Shown one piece after another: positions 16,372 through 33,323 of a DNA stretch of 64,000 nt. The notes under the pieces are model-generated. The model saw nothing but the letters and a program-made list of their open reading frames with translations, ran no database searches and was not told the DNA's origin. The stretch is from positions 16,824,925 through 16,888,924 of the forward strand of contig CM053253.1 of the NCBI GenBank assembly GCA_028583405.1, read 5' to 3'. The stretch is from Pogonophryne albipinna. Lineage: Eukaryota > Chordata > Actinopteri > Perciformes > Artedidraconidae. Positions within the stretch are counted from its first letter, which is position 1, and every line of letters starts with the position of its first letter. Made by a program: the position numbers and the translations under genes.

Positions 16372-17976
16372 CAGTGGGGCAAAAAAGTATTTAGTCAGCC
16401 ACCAATTGTGCAAGTTCTCCAACTTAAAAAGATGAGAGAGGCCTGTAATTTTCATCCTAGGTATACCTCAACTATGAGAGACAGAATGAGAAAAAAAAAT
16501 CCAGAAAATCACATTGTCTGATTTTTAAAGAATTTATTTGCAAATTATGGTGGAAAATAAGTATTTGGTCAATAACAAAAGTTCATCTCAATACTTTGTT
16601 ATATACCCTTTGTTGGCAATGACAGAGGTCAAACGTTTTCTGTAAGTCTTCACAAGGTTTTCACACACTGTTGCTGGTATTTTGGCCCATTCCTCCATGC
16701 AGATCTCCTCTAGAGCAGTGATGTTTTGGGGCTGTCGCTGGGCAACACGGACTTTCAACTCCCTCCAAAGATTTTCTATGGGGTTGAGATCTGGAGACTG
16801 GCTAGGCCACTCCAGGACCTTGAAAGGTTTCTTACGGAGCCACTCCTTCGTTGCCCGGGCAGTGTGTTTGGGATCATTGTCATGCTGAAAGACCCAGCCA
16901 CGTTTCATCTTCAATGCCCTTGCTGATGGAAGGAGGTTGTCACTCAAAAATCTCACGATACATGGCCCCATTCATTCTTTCCTTTACACGGATCAGTCGT
17001 CCTGGTCCCTTTGCAGAAAAACAGCCCCAAAGCATGATGTTTCCACCCCCATGTTTCACAGTAGGTATGGTGTTCTTTGGATGCAACTCAGCATTCTTTC
17101 TCCTCCAAACACGTCTAGTTGAGTTTTTACCAAAAAGTTCTATTTTGGTTTCATCTGACCATATGACATTCTCCCAATCCTCTTCTGGATCATCTAAATG
17201 CTCTCTAGCAAACTTCAGACGGGCCTGGACATGTACTGGCTTAAGCAGGGGGACACGTCTGGCACTGCAGGATTTGAGGAGTCCCTGGCGGCGTAGTGTG
17301 TTACTGATGGTAGCCTTTGTTACTTTGGTCCCAGCTCTCTGCAGGTCATTGACTAGGTCCCCCCGTGTGGTTCTGGGATTTTTGCTCACCGTTCTTGTGA
17401 TCATTTTGACCCCACGGGGTGAGATCTTGCGTGGAGCCCCAGATCGAGGGAGATTATCAGTGGTCTTGTATGTCTTCCATTTTCTAATAATTGCTCCCAC
17501 AGTTGATTTCTTCACACCAAGCTGCTTACCTATTGCAGATTCAGTCTTCCCAGCCTGGTGCAGGTCTATCATTTTGTTTATGGTGTCCTTTGACAGCTCT
17601 TTGGTCTTGGCCATAGTGGAGTTTGGAGTGTGACTGTTTGAGGTTGTGGACAGGTGTCTTTTATACTGATAACGAGTTCAAACAGGTGCCATTAATACAG
17701 TTAACAAGTGGAGGACAGAGGAGGCTCTTAAAGAAGAAGTTACAGGTCTGTGAGAGCCAGAAATCTTGTTTGTTTGTGACCAAATACTTATTTTACCGAG
17801 GAATTTACCAATTAATTCATTAAAAATCCTACAATGTGATTTCCTGGATTCTTTCCCCCCATTCTGTCTCTCATAGTTGAAGTGTACCTAGGATGAAAAT
17901 TACAGGCATCTCTCATCTTTTTAAGTGGGAGAACTTGCACAATTGGTGGCTGACTAAATACTTTTTTGCCCCACTG
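16372..17976 (-). mobile_element. Full-length Tc1-like transposon
   Basis: The 1,605 bp element is flanked by the TA target site (16,370-16,371 and 17,977-17,978). Its ends are long near-identical inverted repeats of about 210 bp, starting CAGTGGGGCAAAAAAGTATT. Each end carries an outer copy and an inner degenerate copy of AAGTATTTRGTC (inner ones near 16,556 and 17,784). That is the IR/DR arrangement of Sleeping Beauty-like fish Tc1 elements. It contains one transposase gene on the minus strand. High similarity of the two ends and a single lesion in the gene suggest a young insertion. Confidence 0.95.
16588..17614 (-). pseudogene. Tc1-like DD34E transposase, one frameshift
   Basis: The gene encodes the enzyme that binds the element's inverted repeats and moves it by cut-and-paste into TA sites. 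It starts at the ATG at 17,614 ([10 protein letters not shown]) and would be about 341 residues, the usual Tc1 length. An N-terminal paired-like helix-turn-helix region covers residues 1-110, with a GRPR-like SGAPRK at 58-63. The catalytic triad is complete: Asp154 in IWSDETK, Asp245 in QHDNDPKH and Glu280 in [11 protein letters not shown], giving 34 residues between the last two. The only damage I see is one extra base in a run of five A (plus strand 16,946-16,950). It shifts the frame after residue 222, so one frame ends at 16,940 and the other continues to 16,588. Confidence 0.93.
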
Positions 17977-17978
17977 TA

Positions 17979-18626
17979 TATATAAAGGTTATTACACATA
18001 CAAATATAGGGGGAAAATAAAATGAACAGCTGCTTCCATCTATAATCAGTAACATTTTATAAGAGTATTTGTTTACTTTCCCTAGAGAACAGGAAGAAAA
18101 TAAGCAATTATCACAACAGCCTTCAGAATTAATGAGGCGGAACCTGACTCAAACTTTTGGCTAGCTCTGCTAAGACCTTGGTGCTTGCTACCAGGCCACG
18201 GTGTATTTCAGCTCGTAAATGTGTGCTTTTGTTGCATGTTGAACAAATGTTTGGTTCTTTGTGAAACAGGTCTGTGAGTGTGTGACTGTGTGTGCTTGTT
18301 GAAATCCTTTTTTCTCATTCAATAGGTTTTACTCTGCCAATATGGTGCAGCCGATAAGCACAAAGGCCAATAATCCATACAAATATTAGCCCAGGTTTCA
18401 GAAATGGCTCGGGTGAATGAGATAATTTGTGTAAATGTCTGTGTGCATGTGTGCGTGTGTGTATGTGTGTACGTGTGTGTGTATTGGGCTTGTTTGCTTA
18501 CACACTTGTTGGACTATTTGGAAAACAAGATTCCTACTCAAAATGGATAAACAAAAAAAAGCTTTATTGAGTAGCTGCAAATTTATCTTTTTTATTTGAA
18601 CACTTGCACATACATAGCTAACAGAG
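17979..18626. other. Unique non-coding sequence
   Basis: Includes an impure TG-rich run at 18,437-18,484. No gene recognised. Confidence 0.55.
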
Positions 18627-19236
18627 CGGCCTGAACACACAGGCATGAAAATAATCTTGAAAAATCTTGATGCTGGGCGTGTCTGAAGCTTGGCGATTTC
18701 ACGCGCCCAAGGCGACCAACAACCAATCACATGAATCTCCCCCCCCCGACATACAAAGCAATAGCAATGTTAAAACGAAGTAAACTGGATATAAAATCCC
18801 CAAACAGGCGAAAACCTACCAGTTTCACCCACTGTCTCTGCCACCTCCCTCCAAGCCTGGTTCCTCCGGGTTTGTATCCCGGTAAATAGTCTGGTCGTAA
18901 AGAACCGGGTGATTTGCTACCGTAATTTCTCGTTTGGAATATGAGGAAATGAACTGCAGTCTGGCTCTCACAGCTTGCACGCGGTTTGATTGGCTAGCGC
19001 TTGTACTGGCGGGATTTGCATAAACGGGATTTGATTGGCTGACGCCAGCTTCGAAAGCATTGGGAGCATAAAAAGTTGAACATTGCTCAACTTTTGATGC
19101 TCACGATGCTTGCAAAGCCATGCTCCGCTCCCCACAATGCAATTCGGCGAAGATTCAAAATCTTCTACGTCACCCCATTCAAGTGAATGGGCGAAGCTTT
19201 GAAAGATTTTTTTCATGCCTGTGTGTGGACGGGCCG
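18627..19236. mobile_element. Harbinger-like MITE, copy 1
   Basis: The 610 bp copy aligns end to end with the element at 60,715-61,405, sharing long identical blocks (for example around 18,795-18,950 here and 61,000-61,150 there). Its ends are inverted: a CGGCC-type start with CACACAGGCATGAAAA on the left, and the complement on the right. The 3 bp flanks (GAG and TAA) no longer match, whereas copy 2 has a clean TTA duplication. There is no transposase ORF, so it is non-autonomous. Assignment to PIF/Harbinger rests on the 3 bp TTA site of copy 2. Confidence 0.8.
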
Positions 19237-19264
19237 TAAACCTAGTGTGAGTCATATGTCCTCT

Positions 19265-19380
<116 letters not shown>

Positions 19381-19439
19381 TGTGTCACCTGTGACCTTTT
19401 TATTTAAATCAAATTGAGCCGTCTACTGTGAATTTTCAT

Positions 19440-19705
19440 GGAGAGGCAAGGCAAGGCAAGTTTATTTATATAGCACCTTTCAGCACCAGGCAATTCAAGG
19501 TGCTTTACAAAAATGAAAGACATTCAGACAAAGGCATTTAAAAACAGTAAAAGATAATAAAATAAACATTAAAAGAAAAACAAAAAATGAAAGACATTAA
19601 GAAAATGGCATTTAAAATCAGTCATTAAAAAGAAAAGCTAATAAAATAAACATTAAAAGATAAAAGTTACAGTGCAGTCTAAGATATGAATAGTTCAATT
19701 CTTTA
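19440..19705 (-). mobile_element. LINE 3' end, inserted in minus orientation
   Basis: The left edge is a GGCAA short-unit repeat (19,444-19,459) followed by a TTTATTTATATAGCACCTTTCA block and, after it, AAGGTGCTTTACA. In reverse this is the standard 3' terminus of a group of fish LINEs whose transcripts end in tandem TTGCC. Two A-rich internal near-repeats follow (19,515-19,580 and 19,588-19,670). No reverse transcriptase coding sequence is included. Confidence 0.7.
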
Positions 19706-25116
<5,411 letters not shown>

Positions 25117-25125
25117 CACACACAC

Positions 25126-27538
25126 TTTAACTTTGCCCCTTCCAACAAGTTTAAAGAGAGGTTCAGAGAAGAACAATTTTTAGACTATCTGAGGTGGTGG
25201 GCGGTATATTTCAAATTCTGGGTTCATTACAACTTGTGAATTGCCTGACATTTCCCTTTACCTGCTGAACTCTCTCATAGCAGTATGATCATCATTTCGG
25301 ATCTCAACATTTCACTGAGTAAAATGTATTCATAAATAAAAGGAATTACGGCCAAATCTATAAAAATAACTATCCAGGTTTAAAATAAACTTACACCAGA
25401 CACACACGCACATAGATGTGTTACTAAAACATCATAAAGTTCTACACTGAAGACTCATGCTAATGAATCCCACTGAAACCCAAGCACTTATAGTTAAGCC
25501 TCATTGCCTCACACTGACACGACAGTGTTGTGAGTGCTGAGTGGCTCCCTTGCGTCTTCCTACTTCCTTCTTTCCCTCCATTCTCCACTCCCTCTTTTGC
25601 TTCTGTCCATCTCCCTCTCTCAGAGATATTGTCAGCGCAGACAGGGAACCACACCGCATCATTAACCACCTCTCACAGTACAGTCTGCACCCCAAATGCA
25701 GAGAACAAGGCTTTTATGTGCTGGCTGATGGACGGTCTAATTCTCTATTAATGGGGGCAACACAGCCTCATTGCTCATTAAAAATGAATGGAGACAAGCT
25801 CTCTGCAGTGATAGTTACACATACACACACCCGGGTATGGCCAACCCCGCGTAACACTGACAACAGTGGGCACGTAAACAGACACATACAGTGAGATGTA
25901 AGCAGAGAGAAACAAATACACAGACAATCAAGATGTATTTTGGAAGAATCAGATTTCAGTTCCTGGAGTGACGGTCACACTGAAGCAGGATCTCTCTCAG
26001 GCCTTTTAATAAGGCATAATAGAGGTAGCATATTTGCTTCATAAAATGTAAATAAGCCTCTTGAGTAAATGAGAAGCAGCACCAATACAAAGGATTATTT
26101 TTAAAGGTTTGAATCTGGTAGAGGAGCAGCTCAGGAATGGTCGTTACAAGAGATCCTAGGACATATGTCATGTGAGATAGAGAACCAATATTTGAATAAG
26201 AAAACTAAAGGTGACTGGAGAGTGCAAAAACAAACTGATGACGAGTTGAAAGTGAGAAGAGAATAACTTAAAGAGAGAGAGAGCGAATACAAGAAGAGAC
26301 TTGAGGTTAATGACGGCTGTCCTCCATAAAACAACTGTATGGGGGTGCTGTCATTAGGCAGGTAATTAACTAACATGCCTTATTAGTTTCAATGAAAGAG
26401 AGGTGCAAATAAACGAGGCAGAAATGCTAAATGATGACATTCAGTGAGGAAATGACAGTGAGATTAAGAGTGAGGGAAAAAAGTGTAGCGATCTCCAAGT
26501 GAGGGCCGGCGTACAGCACACAGTAGCACGCATTCAGCCATGCAAATTTGACGGTTTGTTCAATTACAGCTAATTTATGTTTACACAGGAAAGCGGAAAG
26601 AAACCTAAACAAGGCCGAGCAGCCTCAAGGGCCAAAGCTATTAACTAAAGCAGCCTTTTTTATCGATCACCTCGAATATTAAAAGTGCAGCCACCATCAA
26701 GACCTCCTGTTTAACTATGCTTACATTAGAGGCGGAGACACAGTGATAAATTGCCTTGGGATGACGGGAGATGGCTGTTCCTGATTCTCTCCACATGACA
26801 CACCTTTACCCAACAATGTTCCCTGGCTAAAAGTGCTGAGCTGTGACTTCTGCTAAATCGCAATTAAACAGGCAATCTGCTCAGTGCTCGTAAATAAATC
26901 AGCTAGACAAAAATACTTTCACCATCTCATACTCATGCACCAACAACAAGAGTCATTTATCATTGTTTGTGCATGGGTAATACATTAAATTGATGCTGTT
27001 TTTAAATTTACAATTATGATTTTGTTGTTTGACCTGTGGGTCACTTTAATAAACACATTTTCCTGAAAACGTATTTGTAGTTTACCAAGTGCTTAATCAG
27101 AATAACAGTAGAGATGCTAAAGCTGAGCGTTCAGATTTAGTTACGTTTGATATAAAATTGCACATAAATATGTTTTTTTGTATGACATTAACACAACAAA
27201 TGAAACCAAAGAACAAATATAAAAGTACAGAAGAGGGATTAGAAGATAATAAAGCTTTATTTATATGAGATAATAAGAAAAAGGTGTCACGTGGAAGTGA
27301 GAATGTCCGATGGTTTATAGCTGTCTTTCTATAGTGTAGGCGTACTTTGGTAGTAATAGTAATATAACGTGTATTGTAAAAGTGCACAGATACATCATTT
27401 CAAAGAGCATAAGGTTCATCAGACTGGTTCTCTAATGTTCAGCTGGCTGGAACATGAACTGTTTGGCAACTTGAGTATAACTATTCCATCATGAAAAGTC
27501 ATTGTATCTATAGGATAGAGATAGAAATGGCAAATTGT
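25126..27538. other. Unique non-coding sequence, possible conserved element
   Basis: CT-rich tract at about 25,550-25,620 and short CA runs. The block at about 26,640-26,900 is complex, non-repetitive sequence of the kind often conserved between fish, but I cannot test that. No ORF of note. Confidence 0.5.
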
Positions 27539-27540
27539 TA

Positions 27541-27731
27541 GCCTCATAGCATAATTGCCTAAGTCATATTTTGCCAAATTATAAAAAATAAAAAGGTCTT
27601 ACATGTTTGCTTTTTTGTTCTATTTCTAAAAACTTTAAAAAATGACTTAGGCAATTATACTAAGCGTCTTTGGGTTCAAGAAAAGCGCTATAGAAATAAA
27701 ATGTATTATTATTATTATTATACTATGAGGC
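27541..27731. mobile_element. Palindromic MITE split by a LINE tail
   Basis: The arms are inverted copies: GCCTCATAGCATAATTGCCT from 27,541 on the left and its near-complement at about 27,642-27,659 plus 27,722-27,731 on the right. TA flanks both ends (27,539-27,540 and 27,732-27,733). The right arm is interrupted by the insertion at 27,660-27,720; removing that insertion restores the palindrome with one mismatch. Without the insert the MITE is about 130 bp, consistent with a TA-targeting mariner-like MITE. Confidence 0.75.
27660..27720 (+). mobile_element. Short LINE 3' tail nested in the MITE
   Basis: A 61 bp fragment with the LINE 3' end pattern AAGCGCTATAGAAATAAAATG followed by five or six ATT units. 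Only the extreme 3' end was copied. It lies exactly inside one arm of the palindromic MITE and is therefore younger than it. Confidence 0.7.
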
Positions 27732-27733
27732 TA

Positions 27734-29404
27734 AAAAAATGTTTGCATGTGCTCCTAGAAAAAAACTATTATCGCAAAGACCTACATACTCCTTTTAACA
27801 TATAATAATAATTGTACGGCTTTTCGTAATTTATTTTTTCTTTCCCATCAGTTTAATGCCAAGCTTATACTGGCGGTTTGAGGCAACTCATTTGTTATAC
27901 TGTATGTGTTACTGTGTTTTACCGTTTTTTCCCTGTGTGTATTTGAACTAGATATTTTCCCTGCTTTCTGTGTAAGTTAATATTGATCTTTCACTGGAGA
28001 TCATTTTTTCTTCTTCTTTCTCTTGAGTCCCTCACTCAATGTAACACATTTCACATTTCCACTTGTGTTGATCCAGTTTACTTGGTATTGTATTAAAAAA
28101 TTTTTTTATAATAGCTTTGGTCCATTACTTGTTTATGACATCATTGTTTTCAGTTTCACATCACTATCATTAATGCTGACTGTGAGGCGTTCTGATATCA
28201 TTACACATTGAGTCTTTGTGTAAAGTTGAGAAAAACAAGAAAAAAGTCAGAATAGACTATCAAAGTGCAAGAATAAAGCCCTGCAGGAAATGTTTTTTTG
28301 AATGTCATAATGCACAAATGATGTTCATTTAGGATAAAGAAAACAAGCTAATGGTAACACCAGAAAGAAAACTGAAAGCAGGTTATTGCCTCATAAAACA
28401 TATGCTATTTTAGGACATGAAAAGGGTGTTTTCAGTTGATGAAAACACACATTTCCAGGACGCATAATGTACCTCTCATTCAACAAAACACTGAGTTATG
28501 ATAATAGCAATTTGTGCAATATCACCTTATCTGCAACCAAAGCATTTCACTTCACATACCACCATTTTCATTTGATCTTTGAAGAACAGTAATGACTTCT
28601 CTCTACAGGCATGAAACACTTTGTGAACAACATAATGAAAGAAAGGATGAGACATTCTCCATCACAAAATGACCATATACAAATTGCGGCATAGTGCAAA
28701 AGTGCTTGAACACCAAATGATTCCAAATGGAAATTATTCTGTTTAAAATGACATTTGTACATCACAGATCGCTTTCCTTTCTGCCACTGTCGGCGGTGGA
28801 GGCCAAGGACACGCAGAGCCGAATAAATGAGCTTAATGTTCATTCATTTTCCTCACTTTAACAAAACATCCCCAACTGATGAAACATAAGATAGGACGCA
28901 GAGCTTTTTCTCTCTATCTCAAAGTAGGGGCCATGAAATGAGTGGAGGAGTGCACACATGCACACAGAGGCACAATTGTGCATACCATTGGACAAAAGGA
29001 AAAACACTTCCCAAATGGATCAAAAGCTCTCTCTGGAAGCCCTGTGGCTGCAGGTTTCAACTATTTCAAATATGTGTGTGGACATTTGTCTTATGTCTGT
29101 GTGCAAGAGAGAGCTAGTAAAGGAGATGTCCCTGTCCGGCCGCTACTCTCCATCCCACAAGCAACTGATTGTGGATAATTCATCATATTCATTATTCTTC
29201 GGGCCATGAATACCAAAAAGGGAGAAGAGAGAGAGAAAGATGAAGACGGCCAGCCAGCCATCACAACAAGCCCTATTTACCCTATCACACAATCTGTTAG
29301 CACTGACAGATTACCCCACATCACTGGGCCCAACATTAGTCTCAGACGGCCTGCACTTCGCACTGCTTAACCCTCCCTTCCTTTCCTCTCTCCCTTTTTA
29401 AATG
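27734..29404. other. Unique non-coding sequence
   Basis: AT-rich; no gene or transposon end recognised. Confidence 0.55.
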
Positions 29405-29412
29405 GCGCCCTG
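29405..29412 (+). repeat. Target-site duplication of the hAT element (left)
   Basis: The 8 bp GCGCCCTG is repeated exactly at 33,316-33,323 on the other side of the element. Eight bases is the diagnostic duplication length of the hAT superfamily. Confidence 0.93.
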
Positions 29413-29789
29413 CAGGGGCGGATCTACGGGGGGCAAGGGGGGGCAGCTGCCCCCCCACTAAAGAGCTTTGCCCCCCCAGCTGCCCCCCTAACTTTTTGGT
29501 TCTTAAAACTGTTATTAGTAAATCGAAAGACCACTATGTCCACAACAACCTTCTCAAATCATTATAACAAGCAATTCATTTATCTATTTTAATAATGAGT
29601 AACCTAAACCCCCTAAAACATTTGGTACGGTCCTGCATCATGCGCGCACAGCGTAGCGCAGCGTAGCGCAGCGTACACACGGACTCCGGGTGACACAGCT
29701 GCAGAGAGAGAGCAGCGTCTGGAGGTGAAGACCGTTACGTAGCCTACCCGTCGGACCATTTTGTCCTTGTATTGTAAGCTTGTATTATT

Positions 29790-30211
29790 GTAAGTAAAGA
29801 CACAAAGAGTTTAATACACACTATTCAAAAAGGCGTGTTTGTATTGTGTTTAACGGACGGTCTCCTTTTCAGGCTGTTTCGTTAGCCAACAACACATTAC
29901 ACATTGACTGTGCTAGCTAGCTAGGTGATCGATCATTTTAATTTTGTTAGCTAAGCAGTTTAAAAGATACGTAGGTTACGCTTACATGTCACAGCAATGA
30001 ATTAACAAATTAAAACAAGTTACATCACAAATGTTTACCGCATAGACTGTAAATAGAGGTGTACCGTCAAACTAGTAAATAGTCTGAACACAAATGCTTT
30101 AATGATTTTTACTTTTCTGATTTAATTTAAGTTTTTTGAATTTCTTAAAGGCCAGACAGTGTAATGTATTACGAGGATTTTAACCAATGCTTCACATCTT
30201 GACTTTTGCAG
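29790..30211 (+). other. Candidate 5'-leader intron of the hAT gene
   Basis: A strong donor (ATT/GTAAGTAAAG, GT at 29,790) and an acceptor (CTTTTGCAG, AG at 30,210-30,211) enclose 422 bp of AT-rich sequence. The ATG of the transposase frame follows 23 bases after the acceptor, at 30,234. This would place a non-coding first exon in the CG-richer leader near 29,640-29,789. Inferred from splice-site words only. Confidence 0.5.
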
Positions 30212-30233
30212 GCCTGGAGTTGTTGGAATAAAA

Positions 30234-32927
30234 ATGAAAAGAAAAGGGAATATCACTTATTTTTTTAACACAAAAAGTCAGAGAACTGAAAATGAGGACA
30301 AGAGAGAGGGAAATGAAAAAGGAGAGGAGAGTACAGTGGAGAGACCAGGAGGGTCAGAACATGAGAAGGCCACAGAAGGAGATGAAGATATGGATAGAGA
30401 GGAAGTGGATGTGAGAAATGAAGAAGAGGGTTCAGATTCAGAAAGAGGGACAGAGGCAGGAAGTGAGAAGGAGGCTGAGGCAGATGGCATGGAGGCAGTT
30501 ACCACTCTAGCTGGACCACATGGCATGTTTTTATTCCCCATCCATTACAGTATCATAGCAAGGCATGTCCCTCACATACAACATAATGTAAAATAACATG
30601 TTCATTCCTACTTTGTGTTATATAGGATTACTTGCGTAAAGATTTACAAATGCATCTTATTATATTAGTGATTATGATCAAACCAAATATATAAAACAAA
30701 TGCTATGATAGAGAACAACTTTACGCCTGCATTAGATAATTATATTGACCAATTCTATATCTTTCTTTTAGATATATCAAAATGCAAAGGTGATGCAGCT
30801 GTGCAGCCCAATCTTACGACATTTCCCAAAACACTACATGGAGCAGCAAAGAGAAGCTTTCACAAGGAGTGGTACAGTTCTTGGCCATGGCTTGAGTATT
30901 CCCTCTCTCAAGATGCAGCATACTGTTTTGCATGCAGACATTTTGCTTTTGCAAAAGCAAGTGTTTTCACAGCAGAACATGGCTATTCAAACTGGAAGAA
31001 GGCCACTTACAAAGATAGTGGGTTCAGTGTACATGCCAGATCAGACACACATGTAAATGCCATGATTGCATGGACAGAATACAAAAGCATGGCCGGGAGA
31101 AATACAACTATTCTTGGAATGATGGGAGATGAAAATCAAAAACAAGTAACCTAAAATCAAAAATACATAAAAACTTTGGCCGAGATTTTACTTTTGACAG
31201 CTACTCAAAACATTTCCCAACGTGGCCATGATGAGTCTGAAACTTCCAAAAACAAGGGAAATTTCCTTGAGATTTTAGATGTTGTAAGTAAACACGATCC
31301 CTTAGTTAAAAGACGATTGTCACAGGGTCCCAGGAATGCAAAGTACACCAGCAAAGGCACTCAAAACGAAATGTTAGAATGCTTAGCAGAAATCGTAAGA
31401 GAGGATATTATAAAAGAGGTTAAAGAAAGTGAACACTTTTCTATTTTAGCAGATGAGACTAAAGATATGAAAAAAATTGAGCAGCTGTCTCTGATCGTAC
31501 GCTATTATTATAATAGTGTGGTTCAGGAGAGCTTCCTTGAGTACCAAAAAGCAGAGCACTTGGATGCAGCCAGTTTGACAAAGAAAATAATTTCCTGTCT
31601 TGAGAAGTATGGGCTGGAATACAAAGAGAACCTGGTGGGCCAAGGCTAGGATGGGGCTGCAGTCATGAGTGGCAGGTGCTCTGGTGTGCAAACAAGGGTT
31701 AAGGAAGTGGCCAAATATGCATTTTATGTTCACTGCAATGCACATTGTTTGAATCTTGTCATTGTTGACTGTGTGAAGAGTGTCTCAGAAGCTGCATGTT
31801 TTTTCATGTTGCTGGAAAGACTGTATACATTCATGTCAGGCTCATATGTTCACAATAAGTGGATGGATGTCCAGAAAGAAATGTTCACTGGGGCCCCATG
31901 GGAACTACCAAGACTTAGTGACACTAGATGGGCCTGTCGCTATGCTGCATGTAGAAACCTCATGGACAGGCTGACTGCAGTCATAAGAGTGCTGGATGAC
32001 ATTTCAGATGAGGCCAATCCACAGAGAGCTGTAGACGCAAGAGGGCTACGTTCTCAAATTGACCTTAATTTCATAGGTCTCCTAGCTGTCTTCAGAAAAG
32101 TGCTAGGTGAAGCAAAGTTTTTATCTGAGATGCTCCAGTCACCTAATGTTGACCTTACCAAAGCAGCTGACCTTACTGAAACCCTCAGACAGACCTTTGA
32201 AGAATATCGTAAAGAAGAGAGCTTTAATGAGCTGTGGAATACAGTCATTAAAACATGCAATGACTGCAAAATTTCTTTCATTTCCAAATCAAAAAGAACC
32301 AGACACACATCTAGCAGACTACATGATAGTCTTGTAACATCTACAGTCGGACAGAGAACACATATTGACAGCAAAGATTCCTTCAGAATAGGTATATTCA
32401 CTCCCGTCGTTGACTCAATGATCAGAGAGATGGACAGGCGCTTTTCAAAGTTTAGCAGCAACATAATGAGGGGTATACAAGCTTTAAACCCATCAAGCAA
32501 TGTTTTCTTAAAGGAAGAATTTGTTTTGTTGGTGGCTGAGTCATATGGCTCTGACTGGCAAGACTTGTAAACTGAGATACACCAGGCAAAAAGACTTCTG
32601 GAAAGAAACAGAACAAATGGCAAAGTAAACCCGTCCAGTCTGACTGAGTTTGTGAAGTTCTTGGAACCTTTTCGAGAGGTTTTCTTCGAACTTTTTCGCT
32701 GATGTAAGATTGCTATTGTTTTGCCAGTGAGTACTGCAGGGTGTGAGCGAAGCTTTTCAACTTTGAAGCTTGTAAAAAATCACCTGCGCACAACCATGGC
32801 AGAGGACCGACTGAGGAATCTAGTGATTCTCAGCATTGAGAAAGAGCGTGGAAAAGCAATAGACATGGATATTTTTGTCAAACGTTTTGCTGCACAGCAC
32901 AACAACCGGCGCCTCAAGCTATCTTAA
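30234..32927 (+). pseudogene. hAT transposase with zinc finger, four in-frame stops
   Basis: The protein resembles transposase-derived zinc finger MYM-type 1-like proteins. An acidic, low-complexity N-terminus (30,234-30,596) is probably joined by an intron with acceptor at 30,770-30,771 to a TTF-type zinc finger region (30,772-31,100, with YCFACRHF). The catalytic region follows: Asp in ILADETKD (about 31,450), Asp in DGAAVMSG (31,650), a HCNAHCLNL motif, and Glu in GCERSFSTLK of the C-terminal dimerisation region (32,721-32,927). From 30,705 to 32,927 the frame never shifts, yet stops occur at 31,152 (TAA), 31,647 (TAG), 32,568 (TAA) and 32,700 (TGA). The TAG falls just before the second catalytic Asp, where the family often has tyrosine. 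The simplest reading is decay by point mutation. Confidence 0.9.
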
Positions 32928-33171
32928 AATAGATAGGTGATGTCTTTACATCCAAGGACTTAAGTTGTACAAAAGTAATTTCACTGTCGTGTGTACTGTG
33001 TCAAATTTGATATAGTCTACTTGTATTTTGCCTGCCGTTGTATATTTTTTATTGAGAAATTCTTGTAATTCTTGTATTATTTTAATTTTGCTGAAACTTG
33101 TATGTTTCAAAAATATGCACAGTCTTGTTTTGTTTGATTACTAGGCATGTTAATCTTTGGGATACTATAAC

Positions 33172-33177
33172 AATAAA
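33172..33177 (+). terminator. Polyadenylation signal of the hAT gene
   Basis: AATAAA about 245 bp after the transposase stop codon and inside the element, in the correct orientation. Confidence 0.6.
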
Positions 33178-33323
33178 TAGTTTAAATGTATGTCTGTGTT
33201 TTAGTGTTTTGTGTAGTGGATTCATCCATCCTCCCATGCCCCCCTGCCAAAACCTCTTGCCACCCCTTTGCCACCCCTTTGCCACCCCATGTAAAATTGT
33301 CTAGATCCGCCACTGGCGCCCTG

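Larger units (their letters stand above)
29413..33315 (+). mobile_element. Complete hAT transposon (ZMYM1-like transposase type)
   Basis: The 3,903 bp element has terminal inverted repeats (CAGGGGCGGATCTA on the left, TAGATCCGCCACTG on the right) and exact 8 bp duplications. Subterminal repeats are present: runs of G/C with GGCAGCTGCC at about 29,442 and three TGCCACCCC units at about 33,258-33,290. A 10 bp unit GCGTAGCGCA is tandem at 29,646-29,676 in the presumed 5' leader. A likely intron, a disrupted transposase gene and an AATAAA (33,172) complete a plausible transcription unit on the plus strand. Confidence 0.93.

Noticed and set aside
16851..17633. 260-codon plus-strand frame
   Set aside because: Antisense shadow of the Tc1 transposase, which has full motif support on the minus strand.
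32054..32623. 189-codon minus-strand frame
   Set aside because: Antisense shadow of the hAT transposase catalytic region.
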